Shown piece by piece: positions 1 to 5,901 of a stretch of 7,985 nt of DNA. The DNA comes from Phycisphaerales bacterium UBA1926 (GTDB lineage Bacteria; Planctomycetota; Phycisphaerae; Phycisphaerales; UBA1924). The notes under the pieces were generated by a model. The model made no database searches and was not told the DNA's origin. It saw nothing but the letters and a program-made list of their open reading frames with translations. Positions within the stretch are counted from its first letter, which is position 1; each line of letters begins with the position of its first letter. The position numbers and the translations under genes are program-made. The stretch lies in the NCBI GenBank assembly GCA_002337215.1, contig DDFO01000038.1, forward strand, positions 72,575 to 80,559, in the 5' to 3' direction.

Positions 1-99
1 CAGGTCGAGAAGCTGTTGCTTGAGAACGCCAGCGTCGATCAACGATTCGACGCGGCACGCGAGTTCATTGCGCTTTGTGGCCGAGTCTCGAAGGTTTGA
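1..99 (+). CDS. C-terminal fragment of an unidentified protein
   Basis: Frame 1 is open from the window edge to a TGA at 97-99 and encodes 32 residues, ending in FIALCGRVSKV. The peptide reads as one or two amphipathic helices, and about two thirds of its codons end in G or C, as expected for coding sequence in this genome. The next gene, a REC-GGDEF protein on the same strand, starts 58 bp downstream, so the two may be cotranscribed. The helical C-terminus next to a response regulator would fit an HPt or histidine kinase-related protein, but the fragment is too short to assign. Function unknown; that it is coding is a moderate inference. Confidence 0.45.
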   Translation, partial: QVEKLLLENASVDQRFDAAREFIALCGRVSKV

Positions 100-157
100 T
101 TGTCCAGGCCAATTCGTGGTGGAAGCGGCACCACGCACGGCACCGACTCTCGATTGA

Positions 158-1126
158 ATGAGGATGAGCACAGTGCCCGACGGCGAGTCCACAACCGAAA
201 CCCCGAAGGTGCTGATCATCGACGACAGCATCGACGTCCACCGTCTGCTCACCGCGAGGCTCCGGAGCGAGCCGATCGAGATCGTGAACGCATCGAGCGG
301 TCTGGACGGGATCCGGGTCGCCGAGGATGTCGAGCCCGCGCTCATCCTTCTCGATCTGGACATGCCCGAGCTCGACGGGTTCGAAGTTCTCCGCCAGCTC
401 AAGGACAACGCAACGACCGTGAATATCCCAGTGCTCGTGCTCTCCGGCCTGACGGATTCCCAGGACAAGGTCACCGCGTTCGACCTCGGCGCGATCGATT
501 ACATCACCAAGCCGTTCGACATCATCGAACTCAGAGTCCGAATCCGGGCCGCTCTCAAGCTCAACAGCCTGATCCAGATGCTCAACAAACGGGCCCAGAT
601 CGACGGGCTCAGCGGCTTGTGGAATCGCAAGTACTTCGACACGCGTCTCAAAGAATCGGTCGATAGCGTCGCGCGGCACGGGCGAGCCCTTACCGTCGCC
701 CTCGTCGATCTCGATCACTTCAAATCCGTGAACGACACCTACGGCCACCCCGCGGGGGACACCGTGATTCAAGGGCTCTCACGAATCATCACGGAGCACT
801 CACGCTCGACCGACGTCTGCTGCAGGTACGGCGGCGAAGAGTTCGCGATCATCATGCCCGACACATCGCCCGACGCCGCTCAGATCGTCTGCGACCGCAT
901 CCGTGAAGAGCTCAAGGCAAAGACGTGGTCACGCCATCCCGAGCGCCAGATCACCGGCTCGTTCGGGCTCGTTGGTGTCTCGGACGGGTCGGCCGTCAAG
1001 AGCGCACCGGCCGCCTGGCTCGAAGCCGCGGACCAGAACCTCTACACCGCAAAGTCCAACGGGCGGGACCAGGTCGTGGCATCGGACATGGCCGCACCGA
1101 AGGTCAGGCTCGCCGAGGCGGGCTGA
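158..1126 (+). CDS. Response regulator with GGDEF domain (diguanylate cyclase)
   Basis: A 322-residue soluble protein with no membrane segment. An N-terminal receiver domain (about residues 16-135) has the acidic pair D22/D23, phospho-acceptor D66 in LLDLDMP, switch residue S96 and K118 in TKPF. A short linker leads to a GGDEF domain (about 145-305) beginning with DGLSGLWNRKYF and carrying the active-site motif GGEEF at 225-229. The product-inhibition I-site RxxD is present as R216-S-T-D219, five residues before GGEEF. All residues for catalysis and feedback appear intact. By family knowledge (PleD/WspR type), phosphorylation of the receiver promotes dimerisation and conversion of two GTP to cyclic di-GMP. 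The output pathway is not shown by the window. The start is ATG 158; an in-frame ATG at 164 is possible. It converges on the PagL-like gene with a 25-bp gap. Confidence 0.95.
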   Translation: MRMSTVPDGESTTETPKVLIIDDSIDVHRLLTARLRSEPIEIVNASSGLDGIRVAEDVEPALILLDLDMPELDGFEVLRQLKDNATTVNIPVLVLSGLTDSQDKVTAFDLGAIDYITKPFDIIELRVRIRAALKLNSLIQMLNKRAQIDGLSGLWNRKYFDTRLKESVDSVARHGRALTVALVDLDHFKSVNDTYGHPAGDTVIQGLSRIITEHSRSTDVCCRYGGEEFAIIMPDTSPDAAQIVCDRIREELKAKTWSRHPERQITGSFGLVGVSDGSAVKSAPAAWLEAADQNLYTAKSNGRDQVVASDMAAPKVRLAEAG

Positions 1127-1151
1127 TTCGGCCTCACCGGTCTGCAATACA

Positions 1152-1793
1152 TCAGAACGGGAACATCACCCCGCCGTAGATCGCCACGCCGTCCCGGTCG
1201 GGGTTGCGATCGTCGCCGGTGATCCGCGCATTCGAGACATGGTGCCAGCGGGCGCCGAGGTAGCCTCGGACGCCCCGGTCGTTGATCTTGAAGCTCGCGC
1301 CCGCGCCGGCCCTGGGCATGAAATTGAAAGACGACCCGCCGCATGGCACGTCGTCGGTCGAGACCAGCACACCGATCCCGGCGTCCGCGTAGAGCGTGAA
1401 TCTTCCTCGATTCAGGAAGTGCCACCGCATCGTGAATCCGGGGTTCAGCCCGCCCGCGTCGTCACCGTCCTGAGAGAAATACCACGCGTTGAGCTCGCCG
1501 ATGATCTCGAAATCATCGATCAGGAAATAGTGATACGTGAGCCCCATGCTCGGGTCCGTGGAGTCGTCGTCATCCTCGAGCGCAAAACCCACGCCCCCGG
1601 TGATGCCCCAGTAGCTCGTCTCCGCGGTACCGAACGTCTGAAACGACTGCTGCACCGAAGGCAGCGACAGATCGCTGTCTACAGCGATGCCTGAGGCACC
1701 CGGGTCCGCGACATCGGCCTGCCCGGTGGCGAAGGCGGCGAAGGAAACCAACGGGAGACACGCAAGAAAAGCGGCATGGCGGCGTATATTCAT
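1152..1793 (-). CDS. PagL-like outer-membrane protein (putative lipid A 3-O-deacylase / acyloxyacyl hydrolase family)
   Basis: 213 residues. The N-terminus (about 1-24) is a plausible Sec signal peptide with a positive start (MNIRRH) and a hydrophobic core. The rest alternates polar and hydrophobic residues as in a small beta-barrel and ends in FPF, a typical outer-membrane C-terminal aromatic. Near the end is GARWHHVSNARI (180-191), with H185 and S187 matching the catalytic HxSN motif of PagL, then NPDRDG (197-202), which could supply the acidic residue and the usual NxG-type segment. By family knowledge the enzyme would remove the 3-O-linked acyl chain from lipid A. The barrel assignment is fairly secure; the activity is inferred. 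I chose ATG 1793 because the signal peptide begins there; the frame is open further upstream but gives an Arg-rich extension. No SD is visible; a TATGCT box lies 6 nt upstream. Confidence 0.78.
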   Translation of the reverse strand: MNIRRHAAFLACLPLVSFAAFATGQADVADPGASGIAVDSDLSLPSVQQSFQTFGTAETSYWGITGGVGFALEDDDDSTDPSMGLTYHYFLIDDFEIIGELNAWYFSQDGDDAGGLNPGFTMRWHFLNRGRFTLYADAGIGVLVSTDDVPCGGSSFNFMPRAGAGASFKINDRGVRGYLGARWHHVSNARITGDDRNPDRDGVAIYGGVMFPF

Positions 1794-1805
1794 GCGACGA
1801 GCATA
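1794..1805 (-). promoter_or_regulatory. Candidate -10 box of a leaderless promoter for the PagL-like gene
   Basis: On the minus strand TATGCT (plus 1800-1805) is followed by exactly 6 nt and then the ATG at 1793. The predicted transcription start would fall on or beside the A of the ATG, and no SD lies in between. No convincing -35 hexamer is seen 16-18 bp upstream. The same hexamer is the -10 of the tRNA-Ala promoter in this window. Confidence 0.4.
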
Positions 1806-1879
1806 GCGAAACCCGTCTCGCTGCTCCGCATCACGCCGGCCCGCGCCCGGCAGATCTCCAGCACCCGGGAACCGACGCC

Positions 1880-2125
1880 GTGACAGCCAGCCCATCAGAC
1901 CCCGATCGCAGAATCGCCGCACTCGAAGAGGCCGTTGGTTTCTCCGAGCACCGGGCGGCAAAGCTCGACGCGTTGGTCGCGGAACTCTCCGTGCAGATCT
2001 TCGACCTGAGCAACAAGCTCGAACGCATGGAGAAGCGACTCGAGGACCTCAAAGCCGACGTCCGGTCCGGGGCAACGGGAGAAGTCCCCAACGACCCGCC
2101 CCCGCACTCGCACCGCCCGCTCTGA
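1880..2125 (+). CDS. slyX: SlyX family small coiled-coil protein
   Basis: 81 residues, starting at GTG 1880. Residues about 10-62 form a heptad-like amphipathic helix (IAALEEAVGFSEHRAAKLDAL then LSVQIFDLSNKLERMEKRLEDL), the single coiled coil typical of SlyX. The tail is Pro-rich with PPPH at 73-76, matching the PPPHY-like C-terminal signature of the family; the usual final Tyr is replaced by Ser and followed by HRPL. The length agrees with SlyX proteins (about 70-80 residues). The molecular function of SlyX is not established. The gene is transcribed divergently from the PagL-like gene across 86 bp and converges on gpmI with a 16-bp gap. No clear SD precedes the GTG. Confidence 0.75.
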   Translation: MTASPSDPDRRIAALEEAVGFSEHRAAKLDALVAELSVQIFDLSNKLERMEKRLEDLKADVRSGATGEVPNDPPPHSHRPL

Positions 2126-2141
2126 CGCGTCAGCGAGACGA

Positions 2142-3788
2142 TCACGCGAGCAGGCTCTCGCCGGTCATTTCCGCGGGCTTCTCGACCCCGATCATCTCGA
2201 GCATCGTCGCCTGGATGTCCGCCAGCCGCCCGCCCCCGCGAAGCGTTCGGCCCTCGAAACCCTTGCCCACCACGTGCAACGGCACGGTGTAGGTCGTGTG
2301 CGCGGTGTGCGGCGAATCGTTCTCCGGGCTCCACATCTGCTCGGCGTTCCCGTGGTCGGCCGTCACGATCAGCGAGCCGCCCCGGGCGAGCGTCTTCTCG
2401 ATGATCTCACCCGTGCACCCGTCAACGACCTCGCACGCCTTCACCGCCGCGTCCAGCGACCCGGTGTGGCCCACCATGTCCCCGTTCGCGAAGTTCACGA
2501 CGATGACCTCCTCGCAGTCCTCCGCATCGAGCCGACGCAGGACGGCGTCGCAGATCCCCCGTGCCGACATCTCGGGCGCGAGGTCGTACGTCGCCACCTT
2601 GGGGCTCTGGATGATCTCCCGCGTCTCCCCCTCGAACGGCTCGTCCCGGTAGTCGTTGTAGAAGAACGTCACGTGCGGATACTTCTCGGTCTCCGCGCAC
2701 CGGAACTGCCGAAGCCCGATCTTCGAGAGATACTCACCCGCGATGTTCACCATCTTGGGAGGCTTCGGGAACGCGACCTTCGCCAGCCCCGCGAGCCGTT
2801 CGGAGTAGGGGGTCATGATGACAAAGTCGAGATCCAGTTTGGGCCCGCGGTCGAACCCGCGCTCGCCCGAGTCGGGGCTCTCCGCGACCTCGTCCGCCCC
2901 GTGGAATTCGTCGAGCAGGAACGCCGAGCAGATCTCCCGAGGCCGATCGCCGCGGTAGTTGTAGAAAATCACCGTGTCGCCGTCCGAGATCCGGCTCTCA
3001 CCCGCGTCACCAACCGTCCGTGGCGACACGAACTCGTCCCCCTTCAGCGTCGCCCCGCCCTCAGGGTTGTCGTAGTACGCCTGGATCGCCTCAGGCCCCG
3101 ACGTAAAATTCGGGGCGGACTCACCGTCCTTGCCGGGGCGACCCGTCAGCAGGTCGTACGCCCGCCGCACCCGCTCCCACCGGTTGTCGCGGTCCATCGC
3201 CCAGTAGCGGCCGATCACGCTCGCGATCCGCCCCACGCCAATCTCGGCGCACGCCGCATCCACCGACTCGGCGTACCCCTTCCCCGTGAAGGGCCCGGTA
3301 TCCCGCCCATCCGTGAACAGATGGATGAACACCTTCTCCTGCCCGAGCTCCTTGCACAGCCGAACGAGTGCGAACAGGTGCTCGAGCAGCGCGTGCACAC
3401 CCGCGTCGCTGTTGATCCCCATCAAGTGCACGGCCTTCCCGGCAGCCTTCGCCCGCTCGATCGGCCCGCGAATGTTCTCGATCTCGTCAAGTTTGTTCTC
3501 GCGACACGCCAGCGAGATGCGAACGGCGTCCTGGTAGACCACCCGCCCGGCCCCGATATTCTGGTGCCCGACCTCGCTGTTGCCCATCGTCCCGTCGTTG
3601 AGGCCCACGTCCTCGCCGCTCGTCCCAATCAGCGTCGTCGGCCAGTCCGATTTCAGCATGTCGGCGGTGGGGGTCTTCGCGATCCTGACGGCGTTGAACG
3701 CGTCGTGTTCGGAATTCGGGTTCCGTCCCCAGCCATCACGGATAACGAGGACAAACGGCGTGTTCTTGGGCAGTGCGGTCGTGCTCAT
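2142..3788 (-). CDS. gpmI: 2,3-bisphosphoglycerate-independent phosphoglycerate mutase
   Basis: 548 residues, cytosolic, interconverting 3- and 2-phosphoglycerate in glycolysis and gluconeogenesis with two Mn ions. The alkaline-phosphatase-superfamily motifs are intact: metal-binding D18 in VIRDGWG; catalytic S71 in TMGNSEVGH; the transferase-domain signatures DGRDTGP (160-166) and RYWAMDRDNRW (194-204); then NFANGDMVGHTG (D437, H441), TADHGN (D478, H479) and SPHTAHT (H494, H497). At 548 residues it is slightly longer than the common 510-515, partly through a charged insert near 305-318. Start: ATG 3788 is the first ATG; an upstream in-frame TTG at 3794 is less likely. It follows the zinc-ribbon gene by 55 bp on the same strand, so readthrough is possible, but a TANNNT box just before the ATG suggests its own promoter. 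Confidence 0.97.
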   Translation of the reverse strand: MSTTALPKNTPFVLVIRDGWGRNPNSEHDAFNAVRIAKTPTADMLKSDWPTTLIGTSGEDVGLNDGTMGNSEVGHQNIGAGRVVYQDAVRISLACRENKLDEIENIRGPIERAKAAGKAVHLMGINSDAGVHALLEHLFALVRLCKELGQEKVFIHLFTDGRDTGPFTGKGYAESVDAACAEIGVGRIASVIGRYWAMDRDNRWERVRRAYDLLTGRPGKDGESAPNFTSGPEAIQAYYDNPEGGATLKGDEFVSPRTVGDAGESRISDGDTVIFYNYRGDRPREICSAFLLDEFHGADEVAESPDSGERGFDRGPKLDLDFVIMTPYSERLAGLAKVAFPKPPKMVNIAGEYLSKIGLRQFRCAETEKYPHVTFFYNDYRDEPFEGETREIIQSPKVATYDLAPEMSARGICDAVLRRLDAEDCEEVIVVNFANGDMVGHTGSLDAAVKACEVVDGCTGEIIEKTLARGGSLIVTADHGNAEQMWSPENDSPHTAHTTYTVPLHVVGKGFEGRTLRGGGRLADIQATMLEMIGVEKPAEMTGESLLA

Positions 3789-3799
3789 GCACAACCGTA
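3789..3799 (-). promoter_or_regulatory. Candidate -10 box of a leaderless promoter for gpmI
   Basis: TACGGT on the minus strand (plus 3794-3799) is followed by 5 nt and then the gpmI ATG. There is no SD between them and no evident -35 element. Only the TANNNT positions match the consensus, so the call rests mainly on the repeated spacing seen upstream of znuA and the PagL-like gene. Confidence 0.25.
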
Positions 3800-3843
3800 G
3801 ACCACGACAGCCCTCGGGGATCGACGGCGTTTCAGGGGGGGCG

Positions 3844-4173
3844 TCAATCGTCGCCCCGGATCACACGCTCCCGTTTCACAACGCGTGCGACCGAGATCCC
3901 GAGACCGATCCCCCCCAGAATGAACACCAGGCCGAGAATATACGGGAACGGAGCGACAAACCCGATCCCAACCAGAAGGAACACCGCACCAAAGAGCCCG
4001 CACACCGCGATTGCGCAGCAGTGAAACACGATGTCCGCCCGCAGGTGAGGATGCGCCGCAGAACGGGCGTACGCGATCAACTGCTTGTCGGTGGAGGCCC
4101 GGCCGCACTCGGGACAGACCTCGGACGCCCGGCGTGTCAGGTCATAGTTGCATTCAGGGCAGCGAAGCTTCAT
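3844..4173 (-). CDS. Zinc-ribbon protein with two membrane segments, function unknown
   Basis: 109 residues from ATG 4173. The N-terminus is a four-cysteine zinc ribbon, C5-x2-C8 and C20-x2-C23 (CPECNYDL then CPECG), a module common in Planctomycetota proteins. A polar stretch (24-48) is followed by two hydrophobic segments, about 49-71 and 77-98, and a basic tail KRERVIRGDD. It is probably an inner-membrane protein with both ends in the cytoplasm. The frame is open up to ATG 4245, with another ATG at 4215. I chose 4173 because the ribbon starts within five residues of it, as is usual. The longer starts would put the N-terminus almost against the terminator at 4253-4285. It lies just downstream of that terminator, so readthrough or attenuation from the RNA element could control it. 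No specific function can be assigned. Confidence 0.7.
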   Translation of the reverse strand: MKLRCPECNYDLTRRASEVCPECGRASTDKQLIAYARSAAHPHLRADIVFHCCAIAVCGLFGAVFLLVGIGFVAPFPYILGLVFILGGIGLGISVARVVKRERVIRGDD

Positions 4174-4252
4174 CACGTTTGATCCATCGGGAAGCACCCA
4201 ATTTCTGTTCGGCATCGCGCCGCCGACGCGAACGACCGCGGACACATGACGA

Positions 4253-4285
4253 CAAAAAAAGAAGCCGCCTCCCGAGGGAGGCGGC
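4253..4285 (-). terminator. Strong rho-independent terminator
   Basis: On the minus strand, a near-perfect GC-rich hairpin (arms of 10 nt, plus 4264-4273 and 4276-4285; effectively 9 bp with a four-base loop) is followed by TTC and a run of seven T. It is a textbook intrinsic terminator for transcription running toward lower coordinates. No sizeable CDS ends just upstream, so what it terminates is the structured RNA region at 4286-4483 or a longer transcript. Confidence 0.9.
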
Positions 4286-4392
4286 CGTAGGAGCTACGCA
4301 TTCGGCAGAACCGCTCACCCCACCGAAGCGAGGGCGGTGCCGAATCTCCTGCGTGGGCTGCACCAGTCGCAAGCCCCGTCGGACTCACGCCA

Positions 4393-4431
4393 TTAGCGGC
4401 GCAGCCCCTTCGTACAGTCAGACATATTCAC
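4393..4431 (-). CDS. Possible 12-residue leader peptide inside the structured RNA
   Basis: GTG at 4431 opens a 13-codon frame encoding MNMSDCTKGLRR and ending in TAA. It is preceded by AAGGAGGT (plus 4438-4445), among the best SD sequences in the window, 7 nt from the GTG when measured from AAGGAGG. The SD is partly paired in the CCTT/AAGG hairpin, and codons 5-7 and 8-11 overlap the two main 7-bp helices, so translation would reshape the RNA. The peptide shows no obvious amino-acid bias that would name an attenuator. That the SD motif simply belongs to a structured RNA is an equal alternative. Confidence 0.3.
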   Translation of the reverse strand: MNMSDCTKGLRR

Positions 4432-4483
4432 TGAACCACCTCCTTCGCTAAGGGCCTCACCCAGCCGTCGCGGCTTCTGTACG

Positions 4484-4640
4484 TTGCCGCCGCCGAGCCC
4501 CGGCCCCCGGGCCGTCGCCCGAGGCACATCGCCCAAGCCCCTCACCGCCGGCACCATCGCCGACCGATCGGGCCCGGTCGTCGCAGTTCAGCGGTGCTGT
4601 CAGGAGTGGTTCTCACGCCGTGCCAGACGCCGCTTCCGTG
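4484..4640. other. Non-coding stretch, possible 5' part of the minus-strand transcript
   Basis: I find no convincing gene here; the overlapping open frames are Arg/Pro-rich shadows. On the minus strand it contains further potential hairpins, including CGACCG/CGGTCG arms around 4561-4580 and CGGCCC/GGGCCG arms around 4501-4514. If the promoter-like sequence at 4650-4677 is active, this segment is transcribed as the 5' part of an RNA of about 390 nt ending at 4253. Confidence 0.35.
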
Positions 4641-4656
4641 CGATACTGCAGTATCG
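4641..4656. repeat. 16-bp perfect palindrome, candidate operator
   Basis: CGATACTGCAGTATCG is a perfect inverted repeat without spacer, as expected for a dimeric DNA-binding protein. Its right half contains the candidate -10 (minus GATACT, plus 4650-4655) of the transcript heading to the structured RNA. As RNA it could only form a 6-bp stem with a four-base loop. No known regulator box is recognised. Confidence 0.5.
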
Positions 4657-4677
4657 TCGATTCGCACGATCGTGCAA
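4650..4677 (-). promoter_or_regulatory. Candidate sigma-70 promoter for the structured RNA transcript
   Basis: On the minus strand TTGCAC (plus 4672-4677), a 16-bp spacer and GATACT (plus 4650-4655) each match four of six consensus positions. Both hexamers overlap perfect palindromes, consistent with a promoter blocked by a bound repressor. It lies downstream of the 4724-4918 CDS and points toward the structured RNA. Confidence 0.35.
4664..4675. repeat. 12-bp perfect palindrome, candidate operator
   Basis: GCACGATCGTGC is a perfect inverted repeat. Its centre lies 21 bp from that of the 4641-4656 palindrome, i.e. two helical turns, so dimers bound to both would sit on the same DNA face. It overlaps the candidate -35 (minus TTGCAC). 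It loosely resembles the Fibrobacter LexA box TGCNCN4GTGCA, with one mismatch on the plus strand, but nothing else here suggests an SOS gene. Confidence 0.4.
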
Positions 4678-4723
4678 GACCAGTTGCACAGAAATCGGCA
4701 CAAAAAATCGCCCGACGAATCGC

Positions 4724-4918
4724 TCAGGTCTCCAGTGAATCGAACGCGCCCTTCTCGGCCTGCTCGTCGAGGTACTTCTGGAATTCGCCCATCTTGTAGG
4801 ACACGAAGCAGAACGCGTGGTGCAGCGTTGCCCATTCCAGATCCGACGGGTCCTCGTCGAGGTCCTTCCGCAGACGGTTCAACTCGGCGAGCAGCACTTC
4901 GGCTTTGATCGTCTTCAC
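4724..4918 (-). CDS. Small acidic helical protein, unknown function
   Basis: 64 residues from GTG 4918, chosen because GAGGGAG (plus 4926-4932) sits 7 nt upstream as a good SD; an ATG at 4951 would add an unlikely Arg/Cys-rich prefix. The sequence is balanced and protein-like, mostly alpha-helical: an N-terminal amphipathic helix (about 6-20, AEVLLAELNRLRKDL), an acidic turn (DEDPSDLEW), an aromatic-rich helix (about 27-43, TLHHAFCFVSYKMGEFQ) and an acidic tail. No signal peptide or membrane segment. I do not recognise the family. A run of six T (minus, at 4702-4707) lies about 17 nt after the stop with only a weak hairpin, so it may be a poor terminator. A CG-only hairpin (4932-4947) abuts the SD. 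It is encoded downstream of the znu operon on the same strand, with a 101-bp gap. Confidence 0.65.
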   Translation of the reverse strand: MKTIKAEVLLAELNRLRKDLDEDPSDLEWATLHHAFCFVSYKMGEFQKYLDEQAEKGAFDSLET

Positions 4919-5000
4919 GCAAACACTCCCTCGCGCGCAGCCGCGCGTCATTTGGAATCAACCCGACGAGACGATAGCCGCAGGCAGTCGCGACCGAATC

Positions 5001-5019
5001 CGTTCGGCCAAAACGAACG
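5001..5019 (-). other. Stem-loop directly after the znuB-like stop codon
   Basis: Arms CGTTCG/CGAACG (plus 5001-5006 and 5014-5019) with a 7-nt loop lie immediately after the stop of the permease gene. No T tract follows on the minus strand, so it is not a standard intrinsic terminator; it may protect the 3' end or be incidental. Confidence 0.3.
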
Positions 5020-5901
5020 CTACGCCGATCGCGCCCCGGTCGCCCGCCGGATGCCCGACCCGATCAGCATCAGCCCGACCATCACGAGCACCACAGACGG
5101 GCCCGGTTGCACACCCAACTCGAACGTCACGAGCAGCCCGACAACGACCCCGAGCACCGCGCTCACCACCGACCACACCACCGCCCCGCGGATCGTCCGT
5201 CCCCACGACAGCCCGATCACGCCGGGGATGATCAGCATCGCCGTCGCGAGCACGACGCCCGCGATCTGCATCGTCGCGACCACCGCCACGCTGAGCATCA
5301 GCAGCAGCAGCGCACGCATCCGCTCGCCCCTGATCCCAAGCGAGCCCGCCGTCGCCTCGTCGAACGCCCACGACGTCAAGGGCCGGCGCACAAACCAAAG
5401 CGACCCGAGTACCAGCATCGCCGCGACGCCTGTCGCCACCGCGCCGCCCGTGGTCACGTTCAGCACCGAGCCGAACAGCACGTCCTCGATCCCGGGAGGA
5501 CCCGCGACGCCCGGCGTGCGCGCCGCGACGCCGGCCGCCAGCCGGTACAGCTCAAACCCGACCGCCATGCACACCGCCAGCACGATCCCGATCGCCGTGT
5601 CCGTGCCCTGCCGCTTGCTGAGCACGCTGATTCCGAGCCCCGCGGCCGCCGCGAACACGAGCACCGCGAGTTGGTGCCACCCGCTCCAGCCGCCGGTCCC
5701 CGCGAGCGCCGCGACGTACAGCGCAAGCCCGACGCCCCCGAAGGCCGCGTGGCTGACACCCTGCCCGATGAACGCCATCTTCTTGAGCACCACGTAGAGG
5801 CTCAGCGGCGCGCACAGAAGCGCGACGATCAACGCCGCCGCGACGCCCGGCCAGAACAACCCCGCGTTCACCGGCTCGAAGAGGTAGTCAAACGTCTTCA
5901 C
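5020..5901 (-). CDS. znuB: Metal ABC transporter permease (ZnuB/ABC-3 family)
   Basis: 293 residues and strongly hydrophobic, with about eight to nine membrane helices, as expected for the ABC-3 permease family (about 260-290). Family motifs are visible: KKMAFIGQGVSHAAFGG (40-56), AFDEATAGSLGI (179-190, the cytoplasmic coupling segment that contacts the ATPase) and GVVLATAMLIIPG (215-227). It would form the inner-membrane channel of the importer as a dimer. It starts with GTG 5901, whose GTGA overlaps the TGA stop of the ATPase gene by 4 bp, so translation is probably coupled; no clear SD precedes it. Zinc specificity is inferred from the partner proteins, since this family also includes manganese and iron importers. 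Confidence 0.92.
   Translation of the reverse strand: MKTFDYLFEPVNAGLFWPGVAAALIVALLCAPLSLYVVLKKMAFIGQGVSHAAFGGVGLALYVAALAGTGGWSGWHQLAVLVFAAAAGLGISVLSKRQGTDTAIGIVLAVCMAVGFELYRLAAGVAARTPGVAGPPGIEDVLFGSVLNVTTGGAVATGVAAMLVLGSLWFVRRPLTSWAFDEATAGSLGIRGERMRALLLLMLSVAVVATMQIAGVVLATAMLIIPGVIGLSWGRTIRGAVVWSVVSAVLGVVVGLLVTFELGVQPGPSVVLVMVGLMLIGSGIRRATGARSA

Larger units (their letters stand above)
4253..4483 (-). ncRNA. Candidate structured RNA of unknown class ending at an intrinsic terminator
   Basis: Read on the minus strand, the following perfect or G-U-tolerant pairings are present (plus coordinates). A 7-bp helix joins 4477-4483 to 4411-4417 (CGTACAG/CTGTACG). It encloses hairpins 4463-4475 (AGCCG-CGA-CGGCT) and 4442-4453 (CCTT-AGCG-AAGG). 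A second 7-bp helix joins 4401-4407 to 4355-4361 (GGGCTGC/GCAGCCC). It encloses hairpins at about 4388-4401 and 4365-4385, giving a three-way junction. A long hairpin at 4300-4345 has an 8-bp base, a 4-bp inner segment and a 6-bp top closed by a C(UUCG)G tetraloop. The terminator hairpin follows. No signature of RNase P, tmRNA, SRP RNA or a common riboswitch is seen. It may be a free small RNA, or a leader of the zinc-ribbon gene. The 5' end is unknown and could be near 4643. High GC makes some pairing expected by chance, but the number of compatible helices is notable. Confidence 0.5.

Noticed and set aside
1113..1135. GAGGC/GCCTC inverted repeat spanning the stop of the GGDEF gene
   Set aside because: Only 5 bp with an 11-nt loop and no T run; too weak to call a terminator.
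2122..2133. 12-bp perfect palindrome CTGACGCGTCAG at the SlyX stop, between convergent genes
   Set aside because: No T tract on either side and no loop, so it is not a recognisable terminator; one such palindrome in GC-rich DNA is weak evidence for an operator.
2274..3800. 508-residue plus-strand open frame opposite gpmI
   Set aside because: It is the antisense shadow of a gene with all iPGM motifs; its translation is Arg/Pro/His-rich without recognisable domains.
4355..4407. Resemblance of the GGCGTGAGTCC...GCGACTGG stretch (minus) to a cobalamin riboswitch core
   Set aside because: The diagnostic CTGnCCCGCnACTG order and the upstream box are missing; the similarity is limited to short G/C words.
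4253..4655. RNase P RNA, tmRNA or SRP RNA as identity of the roughly 400-nt transcript
   Set aside because: No GAGGAAAGTCCGG or ACAGAANCC box, no tRNA-like ends with a tag ORF, and no GGTCAGG...GGAAGGAAGCAGCC SRP core.
4542..4961. 139-residue minus-strand frame overlapping the 64-residue CDS
   Set aside because: Arg-rich and without SD; it runs across the palindromes, while the other frame (4724-4918) has a balanced composition and a good SD.
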